From Antitrichia curtipendula (taxonomy: Eukaryota; Streptophyta; Bryopsida; Hypnales; Leucodontaceae), in the NCBI GenBank assembly GCA_951230915.1, contig OX579641.1, positions 21,740,254-21,804,253 of the forward strand: DNA of 64,000 bases, read 5' to 3'. A program made the position numbers and the translations under genes. Positions within the stretch are counted from its first letter, which is position 1. Every line of letters starts with the position of its first letter. Shown piece after piece: positions 1 to 9,881 of the stretch. The notes beneath the pieces are model-generated. The model saw nothing but the letters and a program-made list of their open reading frames with translations, was not told the origin of the DNA and made no database searches.

Positions 1-199
1 TGTTGATTTGGACAATCTTCACATTTTTTTTGTTAATGGCAACATTTTTTTTTGTTGATTTGGACAATCAGTGACAAAATCAACAGATTTTTGATGAATA
101 CTTTTTGAACCTTCTAGAATCTTTTGGAATTTTTTAGAATCTCTTGACATCTTCATTTTACAGTGTATTTAAAAAAAAAATTAAGTACACATTTCGGTG

Positions 200-775
200 T
201 TCCATAAAGTCAGCAGACTTTGGAGGTTATTTGCACATAATAAATGAACATTTTTCAAAGAACTTTCAACTGAAAAAAGTTGTGGATTTAAACCAACTTT
301 CATCTCCAACAGTCTTTCTGAGATTTCAAGTCTCCAATCAAAAGTTATGAACAAATTTTAGAGAAGTACTGGAAATTGTTTTTTTGGTAAATTCAGAAGA
401 CTTTGGAAGTCGTTTTGGTATAGTAAAAGGATTTTTTGGAAAAACTTTTAAACTAAGAAAAGTTGTAAATTTTAGAAAACTTTCATCTCTTATAATCTAT
501 TTGAAGTTTTGATCCTCCAGTCAAAAGCTATGAACAAAATTCAGAGAGGATGTTAAAAAATGTCAAAAATGTCAAAAGTGATGATTTCCGAACCTCTCTC
601 TAAACTTTGTCCAAAACTTTTGAGGAAAGTCTCCAAATCTCAAATGGAATTTTGGAGATGAAAGCTTTTTTGAATTACTACCTTTTTTTAGTTCAAAATC
701 TTTTAAAAAAAGTTCTTCTACTATGCCAAAATAACCTCCAAAGTTTGCTAAATTTACAATGAAATAATTTTAAAA
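200..775. repeat. Foldback (inverted) repeat, copy a
   Basis: Two successive left arms (about 206-390 and 390-565) share the order 'agactttgga', an AAAGTTGT block, 'ttcatctc', a 'tcaaaagttatgaacaaa'-like stretch and 'cagaga'. A single right arm at about 575-775 is their inverse. The same arms recur at 1901-2262 and 51864-52441. The structure suggests a foldback-type element with one arm duplicated. No coding frame is credible here. Confidence 0.6.
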
Positions 776-1900
776 ACCTATCTCCATTTTGTTAGGTTCC
801 ATGTTAATTTCCACGCTATTATCCGATTTTCAAAATTTCAATATATATGGGAAGTATTTAAAAATTTATTAGGAAATGTAGTCTAAAGGAAAAAGGGAGC
901 AAATATAATTTGCTTACAATGAAAGAAATAGTAGGGATGGAAAAAAACATTTTCTTAAACATTTCTAGTCTTTACTTTGCACAATCAAACTAGGTTTGAA
1001 GTAAAAAATTCAAATTTTTATTTTTAGTAATTTTAAAAATACAAAATCCAATTTGGTGTGATTAAGAATACAAAAATAATTAGAATGTTTTCAAATTTTT
1101 AGAGATGTTCCAAACATTAAACTAATGATATTAATTGTTAAATTTCAAAAAATGATACATTTATCAATTTTAAATTTTTTTGTAGGATCCGATTAGGTCA
1201 GGTTTGGCTTTCTACTCCTTTTGCTTGAAAATGTCTACAAACTTGGGAGAGTTTTTAGTTTTTTAATTTTTAAATAAAAAAGTAATACATTTGCGTTAGA
1301 TTCTAAAACCATTTTTTTGGAGGGCAATAAAGCATTTATTACCTTATTATAATTTTTTTTCTCTAGAAGAGTTTTTGCCTAAAGAGTTGATCATCCAAAA
1401 TTATTATAATTTAGAAATCTAATGGTCAGTATTTTACACAATTAATTCCGTGCATACTAGACAAAGTATCCTTCACTTTTTTACGGTTAAAATTAAAAAT
1501 TTCAAACACGTCCATTTGCAAAAAAACATCAAAATTGGGCAATTCATTAAGAACCTCCATTGTAAAAACATTGTTAGGCCTTGAGGGGTTAAAGCCAAAA
1601 AATTGAAATTTTATCCACAATGATCTATCTAAAATCTCTATATTGCCAAAAAAATGCTAATTGGTCATTTAGAGGTTAATTTTTTTAATTTCCAATTGGT
1701 TAAGTTTTATCTTTCAAAGAATTTATCCCAAAAAATGTATGTCAATTCTTGAACTTGCAAGTGTTCATTACATATTGAAGAAATATGCTGGAAATTCATA
1801 CTTCAACCTTGAAAAAAATATTTTATATTCATGCTTGAAGGAAATAGTATATACAATTTATTTTTTAATAACTTCATCATTCACAAATCGGTGTTTATAA
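776..1900. other. AT-rich non-coding stretch
   Basis: Between the two foldback copies I find only AT-rich sequence with no splice-flanked frame, tandem array or recognised repeat. The only open frames are short and of biased composition. Confidence 0.5.
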
Positions 1901-2262
1901 ATTTCAGCAGACTTCAAGGGCTGTTTTCAAATAGTAAATTAACTTATTTAAAAAAAATTTAAACTAAGAAAAGTTGTTAAATGAAGGTATATTTCATCTC
2001 CAAAGATCCGTTTGCAATTTGAGTCTTCAATGAAAAGTTAGGGACAAAATTCAGAGAAGGGTTGGAATGGCCATTTTTCTTTGACACTTTTAAACACCTT
2101 CTCTGAATTTTGTCCATAACTTTTTATTAAAGACTCCAAATTGCAAACGGATTTTTGGAGATGAAATTTAACTTCATTTAACAACTTTTCTTAGTTAAAA
2201 GTTTTTAAAAATAAGTTAATTTACTATGTGAAAAGGGCCCCTGAAGTTTGCTGACTTTCCAA
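1901..2262. repeat. Foldback repeat, copy b
   Basis: The left arm starts near 'ttcagcagacttcaagggct' (1901). The right arm ends near 'gaagtttgctgac' (2262) and is its inverse. The arms meet around 2075 and match copies a and c in motif order. Confidence 0.6.
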
Positions 2263-2327
2263 TGCAAATGAAAAAATAACCTAGAAGTAGTTAAATAGGA
2301 TACACACAATTTCAAGGACATGTTAAC

Positions 2328-2400
2328 ACACGTGTGGCCCATTGGATAAAGATTGTAGAGTTGTAATCCAAAGGTTTGGGGTTCAAACCCCGCTAACGGC
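2328..2400 (+). repeat. tRNA-Arg-like sequence (SINE head or tRNA pseudogene)
   Basis: A box-like TGGCCCATTGG at 2335-2345 and B box-like GGTTCAAACCC at 2380-2390 are 45 bp apart, the spacing of a real tRNA. The D-arm (GTGGCCCATTGGATAA) resembles plant tRNA-Arg. The anticodon stem does not pair well, so this is probably not a working tRNA but a tRNA-derived promoter of the SINE type. Confidence 0.45.
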
Positions 2401-2494
2401 CTGCTCGCATGGTAGTTGCCACGTGGCATAGAGGCATTGGTCAGAAATTAATTTTTCCATAAAATGTTTTCAAATTTTTTTTTAAATTGTTGAA

Positions 2495-2690
2495 AAATTA
2501 ACACTTTCTAGTTGCCAAATCAACACTTTCTAGTTACTTAATCAACACTTATGTGTTGATGAACCACACAAAAGTGTTCATTTTCAAGTCCAAATCAACA
2601 TTGTTTTGCTATGCAATGTCCAAGTCAATACGTCCAAATCAACACAAAAATGAACAAAAAAAATCAACATTTTTTTGTCACTTTGGATGC
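2495..2690. repeat. Array of CAAATCAACA-like subterminal motifs
   Basis: The motif 'aaatcaaca' or a close variant recurs repeatedly next to the CACTA terminus at 2707. The inverse form is at 1-95 and inside the mini-CACTA at 3021-3212. Subterminal repeats of this kind are typical transposase-binding regions of CACTA elements. Confidence 0.5.
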
Positions 2691-2707
2691 TGAATTTTCT
2701 ACTAGTG

Positions 2708-3430
2708 TTAGCTCTATCATCAAGAATTCCACTTGGAAAATAATAGATAGGGAACATAGAATGCAACCCATTACATCCAAATGGATTTCAAAGTCAAGCG
2801 TGGATCATTTAGAAAAGCACCTCAATTCAAAGCATGGATAGTCGCCAAGGAATTCCAACAAAAAACAGGAATAGAATATGATGACATTTTTGTGCTAGTT
2901 GTTAGATGGTCCACCATCAGAATAATCCTAACACAGGCAACCAAATATAATTGGCCACTTTACCACATGGATGTCATTACTACGTTTTTAAATGACACTA
3001 TTGACAAATACGTGATAATACACTAGTAGAAAATGCAGGAATTTTGACAGAATTCTATTGATTTGGACGTGTTGTCCCGGTCACTGTTTTGTTGATTTCA
3101 ACATAAATCTGTTAATTTTAACAGATTTATGTTGAAATCAACAAAACAGTGACCGGGACAACACATCCAAATCAATAGAATTCTGTCAAAATTCCTGCAT
3201 TTTCTACTAGTGATAGAGATCCTTGAAAGTTTTCCAAGAGTTGGTGATCCCACCAAAGTGTGCCTAATCAAATGTGCATTACATAGTCTCAAACAATCTC
3301 CCTAAGCCTAGTATTCAACAATTGACAATTAGTTATTGTCCCAAAGACTCACCTAGAGCAACGCCAATTTGAACTTGTACTATTTCTTCACATGGGGGTC
3401 ACTCTTGTGGTATTTATAGATCACGTGCAA
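2708..3430 (+). mobile_element. Ty1/copia pol fragment 1 (reverse transcriptase N-part), decayed
   Basis: Reading + frames from 2708, the translation follows the copia reverse transcriptase order: an 'IIKNSTW' start, then a KVKRGSFRKA and VAKEFQQKTGIEYDDIF region, 'VVRWSTIR', 'KYNWPLYHMDV' and 'TTFLND' (to 3020). After the mini-CACTA it continues with 'VCLIKCALHSLKQSP' and a weak tyrosine-rich stretch to about 3425. There is a frameshift near 2780, in-frame stops after 3300, and the transposon insertion at 3021. It is non-functional. The catalytic half lies 2.2 kb downstream at 5630. Confidence 0.8.
3021..3212. mobile_element. Mini-CACTA (hairpin MITE) with ATA target duplication
   Basis: A 192-bp element starts CACTAGTAGAAAATGC and ends with the exact inverse. 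The two arms (about 95 bp each) are almost perfectly complementary along their full length, with only a few bases of loop near 3115-3120. The flanks are ATA (3018-3020) and ATA (3213-3215), the 3-bp duplication expected of CACTA elements. It interrupts the copia reverse transcriptase frame. The near-perfect arms suggest recent insertion and a potent hairpin transcript. Confidence 0.88.
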
Positions 3431-3712
3431 ACAAGGGTTATTATTTGGAGGGGGGAGGATTTTGATAGTGGGGACCAATTAGACCCTATCATTACCTAAA
3501 TTTCTAATTTGCCCTATTTTTAAATACCTTGCACTTACTTTGAATCCAATGGGGATGTGAATGTTTCACACTATATTTTCATCATAATTGATTAATTTTA
3601 TTGGAAGACATTTCTTCTAAATCATCACATGCAATGTCACAAACTCGAATCAATTACAAAGAATATAATCCATTTTTTTTCTTTAGAATTTTAATTTGTA
3701 GCCATTAAGTAG

Positions 3713-3892
3713 TGGACATTAAGATATATGAATCTAAAAGTGAGACTCTTCTAATTGCAACACCTATCTGGCTGTCTATAGTTGTCCATCATTTCAAGTT
3801 TGAAATGTTGGACAACTATAGATAAGTGTCACAATTAGGAAAGTGTCACTTTTAGGTGCACATAATTATCTTCATATCCATTGTTGTGGACA
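3713..3892. repeat. Imperfect hairpin repeat of about 180 bp
   Basis: 'gtggacattaagatat' at the left mirrors 'tgttgtggacatcaag' at the right. The core 'ctatagttgtcc' pairs with 'ggacaactatag' around a short loop near 3800. It looks like a MITE or foldback remnant. Confidence 0.55.
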
Positions 3893-4190
3893 TCAAGCAT
3901 ACATTACATTTTGTAAATTCTTCCTTACTTTTTTTTTAATTCTTATAATTAATTCTTAATTATATTTTTATGTTATTTATTTATTTATTATTCATTATTT
4001 CAGGTGTTTTTTAAACAAACGTGTTCAAAAAACATGACACATTACGAGAATGCATGGGTTTATAAATTGCATCAATTTCCTCATTTTTAGTGTGCATCAA
4101 TTTGCTCATTCATAGTTTTCTAATGAGCATATCACATTCACCCGAACCTGTGCATCACATAAAAAAAGAACATGAAGCATACACAAGCTA

Positions 4191-4360
4191 GTATAAAAGG
4201 AGAATAACAAGCACACAAAGACAAGTATAAAAGGAGAACAACAAGTACACAAAGACAAGTATAAAAGGAGGACAACAAGTACACAAAGACAAGTATAAAA
4301 GGAGAACAACAAGTACACAAAGGTAAGTATGAAAGGAGAACAACAAAGATATAAAGAGAA
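4191..4360. repeat. 34-bp tandem repeat, five units plus a partial one
   Basis: The start GTATAAAAGG or a close variant recurs at 4191, 4225, 4259, 4293 and 4327, and a decayed start at 4361, exactly 34 bp apart. Each unit holds an 'AACAACAAGTACACAAAG'-like segment. Because 34 is not a multiple of three, the repetitive leucine-rich minus-strand frames across it are artefacts. Confidence 0.85.
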
Positions 4361-5629
4361 GTATCAAGCAACCCAAATGAACATTGATTTCGCCTTTACA
4401 AGTGTTGAGCAACACATGGCATACTCCAAAAAATTGAATGGTTTTTAACTCTCAAGCTTGCACTTGTAATTTGTTTTTATATAGAGAGCACACAACAAAT
4501 CCCCAAATCACTATTGTAGCTCACAAAAAAATGCAACAAGTTTACAAAACTACTAGAACTATAAACTATTCAACGCACTTTAGGCTTGTGCTTTGAAGGG
4601 GCCACCCAAAAGTCAAATCAAAATTGCACCAATTTTCAAGAATAAGAAGGCAGTCTAAGGTTTAGCTTAACCTCAATTATTGTACTCTAAATCAGTTGCT
4701 AATGCAACAAACTATCATTCCAGAAGAAAATAGATAGTGTAAGCAAAAGATTCAACCCTTGGAGCTTAAAACTACAACAAGGTGGCAGTCCTAGAACCCT
4801 AAAATTGCAGAACGCCAATTGTAAGAATGGACAAGTGAAATGCACAGCGAGTAGCGAAGGAAAAAAAATTAGAATTCATGTTGATTGCCTGTTGCTGCAC
4901 AGCAAATTTTGCCCACGACGATGCGCCGTCGTGGCACTCCATCAATGCCAAGTTTCTTGTTCCCTTTGTCACCAAGGAATGGGAGCACACCACAACAATA
5001 AGACGCACAACAACATTGGAGAGCGTCGCGACATTTGACAATGCGCCCGCTTCTGCATTGCCAACCTGCCCATCTAGAAGTACAATGCCAATCCCCATCT
5101 TGAACCTAAATAGTAGTGCCAGTTTTGCAATACGTTCAAAATCCACAATGATAGAAAAATAAGAAACTATATGACATCATTAATAACAATAATAAGTGGC
5201 AATATCCCAATGGCAACATTCCACCCTAAACTTAGACTAAAACTCTATTTTTGAACAAAGTCAAAACCAAAGTAGATCATTAAAAATCCGAATGCATCCA
5301 ACCCTAATCCTTGCCTTCCACATAATTTACAACATGGCTTGCGATTTCATTCATCCAATAGTTACTGGAAAACAATCATCCCTACCTCGGATCCTCCCCT
5401 CAATAGAAATTATTTACAACTCTACTGGATACCTAGGTAGTCTTTATCTCACACGCTATATTAGATTAATGAAAAAATTGGATATATTATTCTGCACCTT
5501 ATATTAGTTATAATTCAATGTGACAAATTTTATCCCTCTTATATTAACTCAAAAAATATTCAAATTTTTAGCTTTATAAAATAAACACACCATATCTTTG
5601 ATCACACCATTCTAAATTGTTTTTTTTAA

Positions 5630-6600
5630 GTGACCCCTCCAGGCACCTTCATTAATGACAACACAATTATCATACTAGTATACATAGATGATCTGTTGAT
5701 CACCGATGATGACACTGCTACAATTTTACACATCAAGAAGGCCTTGCAAGAACATTTTGAGATGACTGATTTAAGCTACGCTAGAAACTACTTTAGAGCC
5801 AAGTTTGAATTTCATGACAAAGGGATCTTTGTTCACCAGTGCACCTATATCCAACGATTATTGGAACAATTTGGTATGTCAACATGCAACCCCCCAAAGC
5901 TTTTCATAGATCCCAAATTAAAATTTTACAAGGAAACTAAGACTCAACCAATAGATTCTCAATACTATCAATCCATGGTAGATAGTTCAATATACATTAC
6001 CAATACAAGACCCGACATACGCCATGTTGTTAGATGTGTTAGCCAATACCTTGACAACACTCAACAAGCTCACCTTCAGGCAGCAAAACAAATTCTATGC
6101 TACTTGCAAAGAACCTTGGACTAGGAACTTCATTTCCCATCTATTAAGATTTCCTAGACCATTGGATAGTTTTATAGATGCCAACTGAAGTAGGGGCTTA
6201 GACACAAGACACTCTATTTCAAGAATTTTGCATAAGCTTGAAAATTCTTGCATCTTATGAACCAGCAAGATTCAAACTATCATATCACTATTGACAACAA
6301 AAGCATAATATAGAGTATTGAGTAAAGTAGTCAAGGACATCACTTATCTAAGACACCTATTGGAATATTGCAAGAAAGCATCCAAAATGCGACTATAATT
6401 TCAAGCAACAATCAATCCTCAATCGAAGAAGTAAACAATCTAATCCTCTTTTTCTATACTAAGTACATAAGTATCGAAGATCATTTCATTCAGAAAAAAG
6501 CCAAGGCACAAAAAATAAATATCCAATACATTCCCACCACTAAGTAGGAAGCGGATTTTCTAACCAAACCGACCAATATCCTAGCTTCATATGCAATAGA
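5630..6600 (+). mobile_element. Ty1/copia pol fragment 2 (reverse transcriptase active site to RNase H), decayed
   Basis: A continuous frame at 5630-6124 carries the copia catalytic motif as YIDDLLIT, followed by LQEHFEMTDLS, the QCTYIQRLLEQFGM region, and a 'YQSMVDSSIYITNTRPDI' with 'VSQYLDNTQQAH' block. After a stop at 6122, other frames continue into RNase H: 'LSKVVKDITYLRHLLEYC' near 6320-6375 and a 'HFIQKKAKAQKINIQYIPTT' with 'EADFLTKPTN' end near 6484-6585. It is the 3' half of the same element as 2708-3430. No long terminal repeat was recognised. Confidence 0.85.
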
Positions 6601-6659
6601 GTCAACCTTCTATACAAAACCTCATAAAATATGCATTAACTAATCTCCCTTTGATCGAC

Positions 6660-6923
6660 TCAAAAGTATGCATGCCACCCATTCAGCCACAAAGCCTTCC
6701 CAAAATCCTTGTGCTTGAAATCTAACAATCTCATATTCCTTTTACTATTGCAATTATCCCACCAGGCATCTAGGTTTGCAAAATACTCTGCCCAATCTTG
6801 TAAAACCCTCTCTTTAGTATGTTGTGCACGGCTATTGGACGCACTCTTGCTTCCACCCCCATTTTCATTGCTAGATACTACTTCTTTGGACTCAAAATCG
6901 CTCACTAAGCTAATTTGATGCAC
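6660..6923 (-). pseudogene. OSB-like PDF-motif exon (organellar ssDNA-binding protein fragment)
   Basis: The 87-residue minus-strand frame has a low-complexity serine/asparagine stretch, then LQDWAEYFANLDAWWDNC and, nearer the end, LLDFKHKDFGKALWLNGW. This is the PDF motif (W..F..P..WWDNR..K....PDFKHK.TGE.LWL) that defines plant OSB proteins, which bind single-stranded DNA in mitochondria and plastids. Two positions depart from consensus (WWDNC for WWDNR, LLDF for PDF). No ATG opens the frame. Instead a good 3' splice site (TTTTCATAG|GTG) precedes it at 6924, so it looks like a terminal exon. I found no OB-fold SSB domain upstream. A serine-rich frame at 8321-8641 might be a decayed transit-peptide exon, but this is weak. 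It directly abuts the copia end. It is probably a gene fragment or a decaying gene. Confidence 0.6.
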
Positions 6924-9689
6924 CTATGAAAACCAATAGAACAAGGCAAGCACTATATCCAGGATCCATGTGCTCATTTGATACAATGTGATTGCCACCA
7001 ACCAAAGTATCAAAAGAATCAATCCAAGTTGCACCAATTAAAGCCTACAACAACTATTAGTTCCACAAACTCTCTTTGCTTTTTCCTTTATTCCAAAACC
7101 TTAATTTCTCCAACTACGCATTCAAAATAAAACCTTAATTTTCAAGTAGAGAGCAATTTCTAGCTCTCCCCCAATAGGGTGTCCTTATGCTCACAAAAAA
7201 GCATCAACGTCTCTTCCAGCAACAACAAAAAACTATAGAACATCGTGCTTTATTTTTTCTCAAAATCTTACAAAGTAGTTGCTCTAGAATTAGAAAAAAT
7301 AGTGAACAAAGGAACTGTTGATATTAATGTTCCATATTTTCCACTACTCAACTACTTTAGGACGTTACCATGTACTATTAATTGTCATTATTAATTCATC
7401 CTTTAGTTAGTTGTCAGTTATCCTCATTTTCATCCTTTCTATTAGTACTTCAAATGTATAATTAAATTCTTTCTTGAATTCTATAAGATTATCTTGTGTA
7501 ATATGAATTTGTTTTGCTTCAAAGCTTTGTTACTTGACTTTGTCTATACTATGTAATGAGTGCAAGTCCTAGGTGCATGTCTACAAGATGACAAGTAATG
7601 CAAAAGAAAATATTTAGAAGTCTTTGCAATTGCAAAAGGGAAAAGAATTTATTTATTTTACATAACATTTATTTATTTATTTTTTAAACAAATGGAAATC
7701 CATTGCAAAACACAAGTACAAAGTAGTCAAGCCAAACTGGCTAGATAAAAGGAGAAGGAAGGAAGAAAACGACATTTTACATAACATTTGGATTGGATCT
7801 TTGATAGGGGTGGTGTTGCTTGCCTTTGTTATAGTGTGATATTGTCCTAATGCTCCCAAACCATGACGTTTTCAATCATGTTCTAGATGCCAAAACTGAA
7901 AAGTCCTCTTACAAGTATAAAATTAATACACCTTTGTGATTTTACAGGACTCAAGTCTATAAATGTATTGAATTTTTTTGAAGCACTAAAAAAATTTATT
8001 TTCAAAATTGAAGCTTGAGCACATTTCTAGGAGCAAGTAACAATGAAAGAATATAAAGAAGCAATCACATTGATGGAGAAGGGGGACTTGACAATGTAGC
8101 AAAAGATGCAACACTCCTTACCTCTACATTTTTCACACTTCCACCTCAAAAAATTGTACACCACTGAATTGCAATTGCATAAAGTTGAAATCCATCTTTG
8201 TCCTGCCGATTAAAAAAAATCTCTAATCTTAACCTTTCACTGTCGATTTTTTCACAAAAAAATTTAAACCATTCTTGTTGTTGTTGATTTTGAGAACCAA
8301 CAATGTTGATCAAGGAGGCACTAAATCTTGGTTGATGAGAGAAAATGTAGACAAAAATGAAGGCTTAGAGCATTCAAAATAGACAACAAGTATATTTCAG
8401 ACTTTGTCGCTAGAGAGGAGAATGAGAGAAGTGAAGGTGGAGAAGTTGCAGATAGTAGTGAGGGATTGCTTGGGGAAGCATTCCACTCCTTCACCATCTT
8501 CTTTGTTGAAAAGCTTACTACAATGGTTGGAAATGCAACGCAAGATTTGTAAGCGGAGGCAAGTGATTTCCTACGCACGTTTTTATACAAATTCGTTGTT
8601 GCTTCGTTGCACAATTCACATAGACATTTTGAATATGTCAATTTTTCTTATGGATTTAGGTGTTTGATCATTTTTTAATTTGAATTTAGGATTCAATGCT
8701 TCAATCAATGTCAAGACTCAAGCAAATGTACAACGTATTGTCTTGATGCACGAGAGTGAGTGTATTATGAAAATTCACAACTGTCAAACTCTATTTCATT
8801 TTAAGTATGCAATCTCATTTTTCTTGAGAATAAAACTCATTTAGTCAAATTTAGAAATCTATGAACTAAAATTACATGTTTCTAAAAACTTGAATTTAGT
8901 CAATTATAAATTATTGTTTTCAATATTTAGATTAGTTCATTTATAGGTTTAGAGTTCAATTCTCAAGTAGCTTCTGGCATAGGCATTGGATCTAGGAAAA
9001 CAATATTAGAGAGCATTACATTTACTGTAGAGACATAATCTTGCCACTACTAACTTATGCTTTTGTTACTTTGTTGCCATATTTTTGGTAAGCTTTGTTT
9101 AATTCACAAGGCAAAGAATTTTGAGTATTTTTTTCTGGAGCATTGGTAGTTTAGAGTGATAGACTAGATAAAAGTTTCACAATTATCCACAATTTTTTGG
9201 TTGTGTTTATTTGTTTCATTGAAAATTTGTGGAATTTTGATAAATTTTGGGATTTAATTTAATTTTGTAAAATTGAAGGGAATAGAGCACTTATCTGCCT
9301 TGGATTTACTCCACTTATTCCTGCATGGCACCTAGTTGGATTATAAAAGTAGGTACTCATTTGCTTATCACTTGATGATTTAGATTCTTGATGTGAACTT
9401 GGGATATGTTTTTTTCCCCCTTCCAAATTTTTAGGATTAGGTTTGCATGCAAGAAACACACCCTTCACCAAGTGACGTAGTACAAGAAGGAAAAAAATAA
9501 CTTAATGGTAGAAACCTCCTCAATGATAAGTTTTTGGAAGATCTCCCTTTGATCATTTATCTCAATGCAATTTCAAGGTGTTCATAGCAATATCCAAACT
9601 TAAGAGTCTTTGATTTCTCTAATACAATTAAATCTTGAAGTTTTATTATTGGCTTGATCCAACATCAATTCTAGAAGCACTAAATGATT
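6924..9689. other. No confident gene; intergenic, partly GC-moderate
   Basis: I see no recognised domain. Open frames at 8321-8641 (minus, serine-rich) and 9259-9471 (minus) could be exons. The latter lies just past the cyclophilin stop and contains SSDKQM, resembling SSDKEM in cyclophilin exon 5. Neither can be tied to a transcript by sequence alone. Confidence 0.35.
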
Positions 9690-9881
9690 CTAGTACCGCT
9701 TCAACATTCTCATTGCCCTTGAATCCAATGGAGTCTCCATAGGAGTAGCTTTAAAAGGTTTAGAGAAAATTTGACTTGTACTTTGGGTATTACCATATCT
9801 CAGAAACAAAGGATTTGTTCCTTTTTCTTGAGGAATGACATTTCCAAGATGGTTATCATCACCTAAGGTCAATTCCAAAAC
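9690..9881 (-). other. Cyclophilin last exon with second GNTQ module
   Basis: The exon opens after a good acceptor (TTACATGCAG|GTT) in phase 0 and runs 63 codons to TAG. It encodes LGDDNHLGN, then [17 protein letters not shown], aligning with LGKGNKAGN and [17 protein letters not shown] of the previous exon. A tandem duplication of the 3' part of that exon explains this best. A mutually exclusive alternative exon is also possible, because both begin in the same phase. Confidence 0.65.

Larger units (their letters stand above)
1..2707. mobile_element. CACTA-type DNA transposon, one end only (other end off the window)
   Basis: The right terminus is visible at 2695-2707, where the sequence reads TTTTCTACTAGTG, the inverse of CACTAGTAGAAAA. 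This closely resembles En/Spm-type CACTA termini and is identical over 13 bp to both ends of the mini-CACTA at 3021-3212. Just inside it, 2495-2690 carries repeated CAAATCAACA-like motifs. The same motif in the opposite orientation (TGTTGATTTGGAC) lies at 1-95, as expected for the subterminal repeats of the two ends, so the left terminus should lie just before base 1. Copia coding sequence starts at 2708, so the element appears inserted in copia. I see no transposase; the interior is AT-rich DNA with two foldback repeats and a tRNA-like sequence. That 1-95 belongs to the same element is inference. Confidence 0.5.
3431..5629. other. Inserted DNA between the copia halves
   Basis: The copia frame breaks at about 3425 and resumes at 5630, so about 2.2 kb of foreign DNA separates the two halves. 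It holds a hairpin (3713-3892), a 34-bp tandem array (4191-4360) and a somewhat GC-richer patch (4800-5160) with open frames on both strands that I do not recognise. I could not define terminal repeats or a target duplication for it. Confidence 0.5.

Noticed and set aside
2328..2400. Functional tRNA-Arg gene
   Set aside because: A and B boxes are present but the anticodon stem does not pair convincingly and the acceptor ends do not match.
4106..4415. Overlapping leucine-rich minus-strand frames
   Set aside because: They are translations of a 34-bp tandem repeat in all three frames.
4799..5162. Open frames of 115 (minus) and 94 (plus) codons
   Set aside because: They overlap each other on opposite strands, have no recognised motif and lie in inserted repeat DNA.
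9259..9471. Seventh exon of the cyclophilin gene
   Set aside because: The previous exon ends in a clean stop and lacks a good donor, so I kept this only as a low-interest observation.
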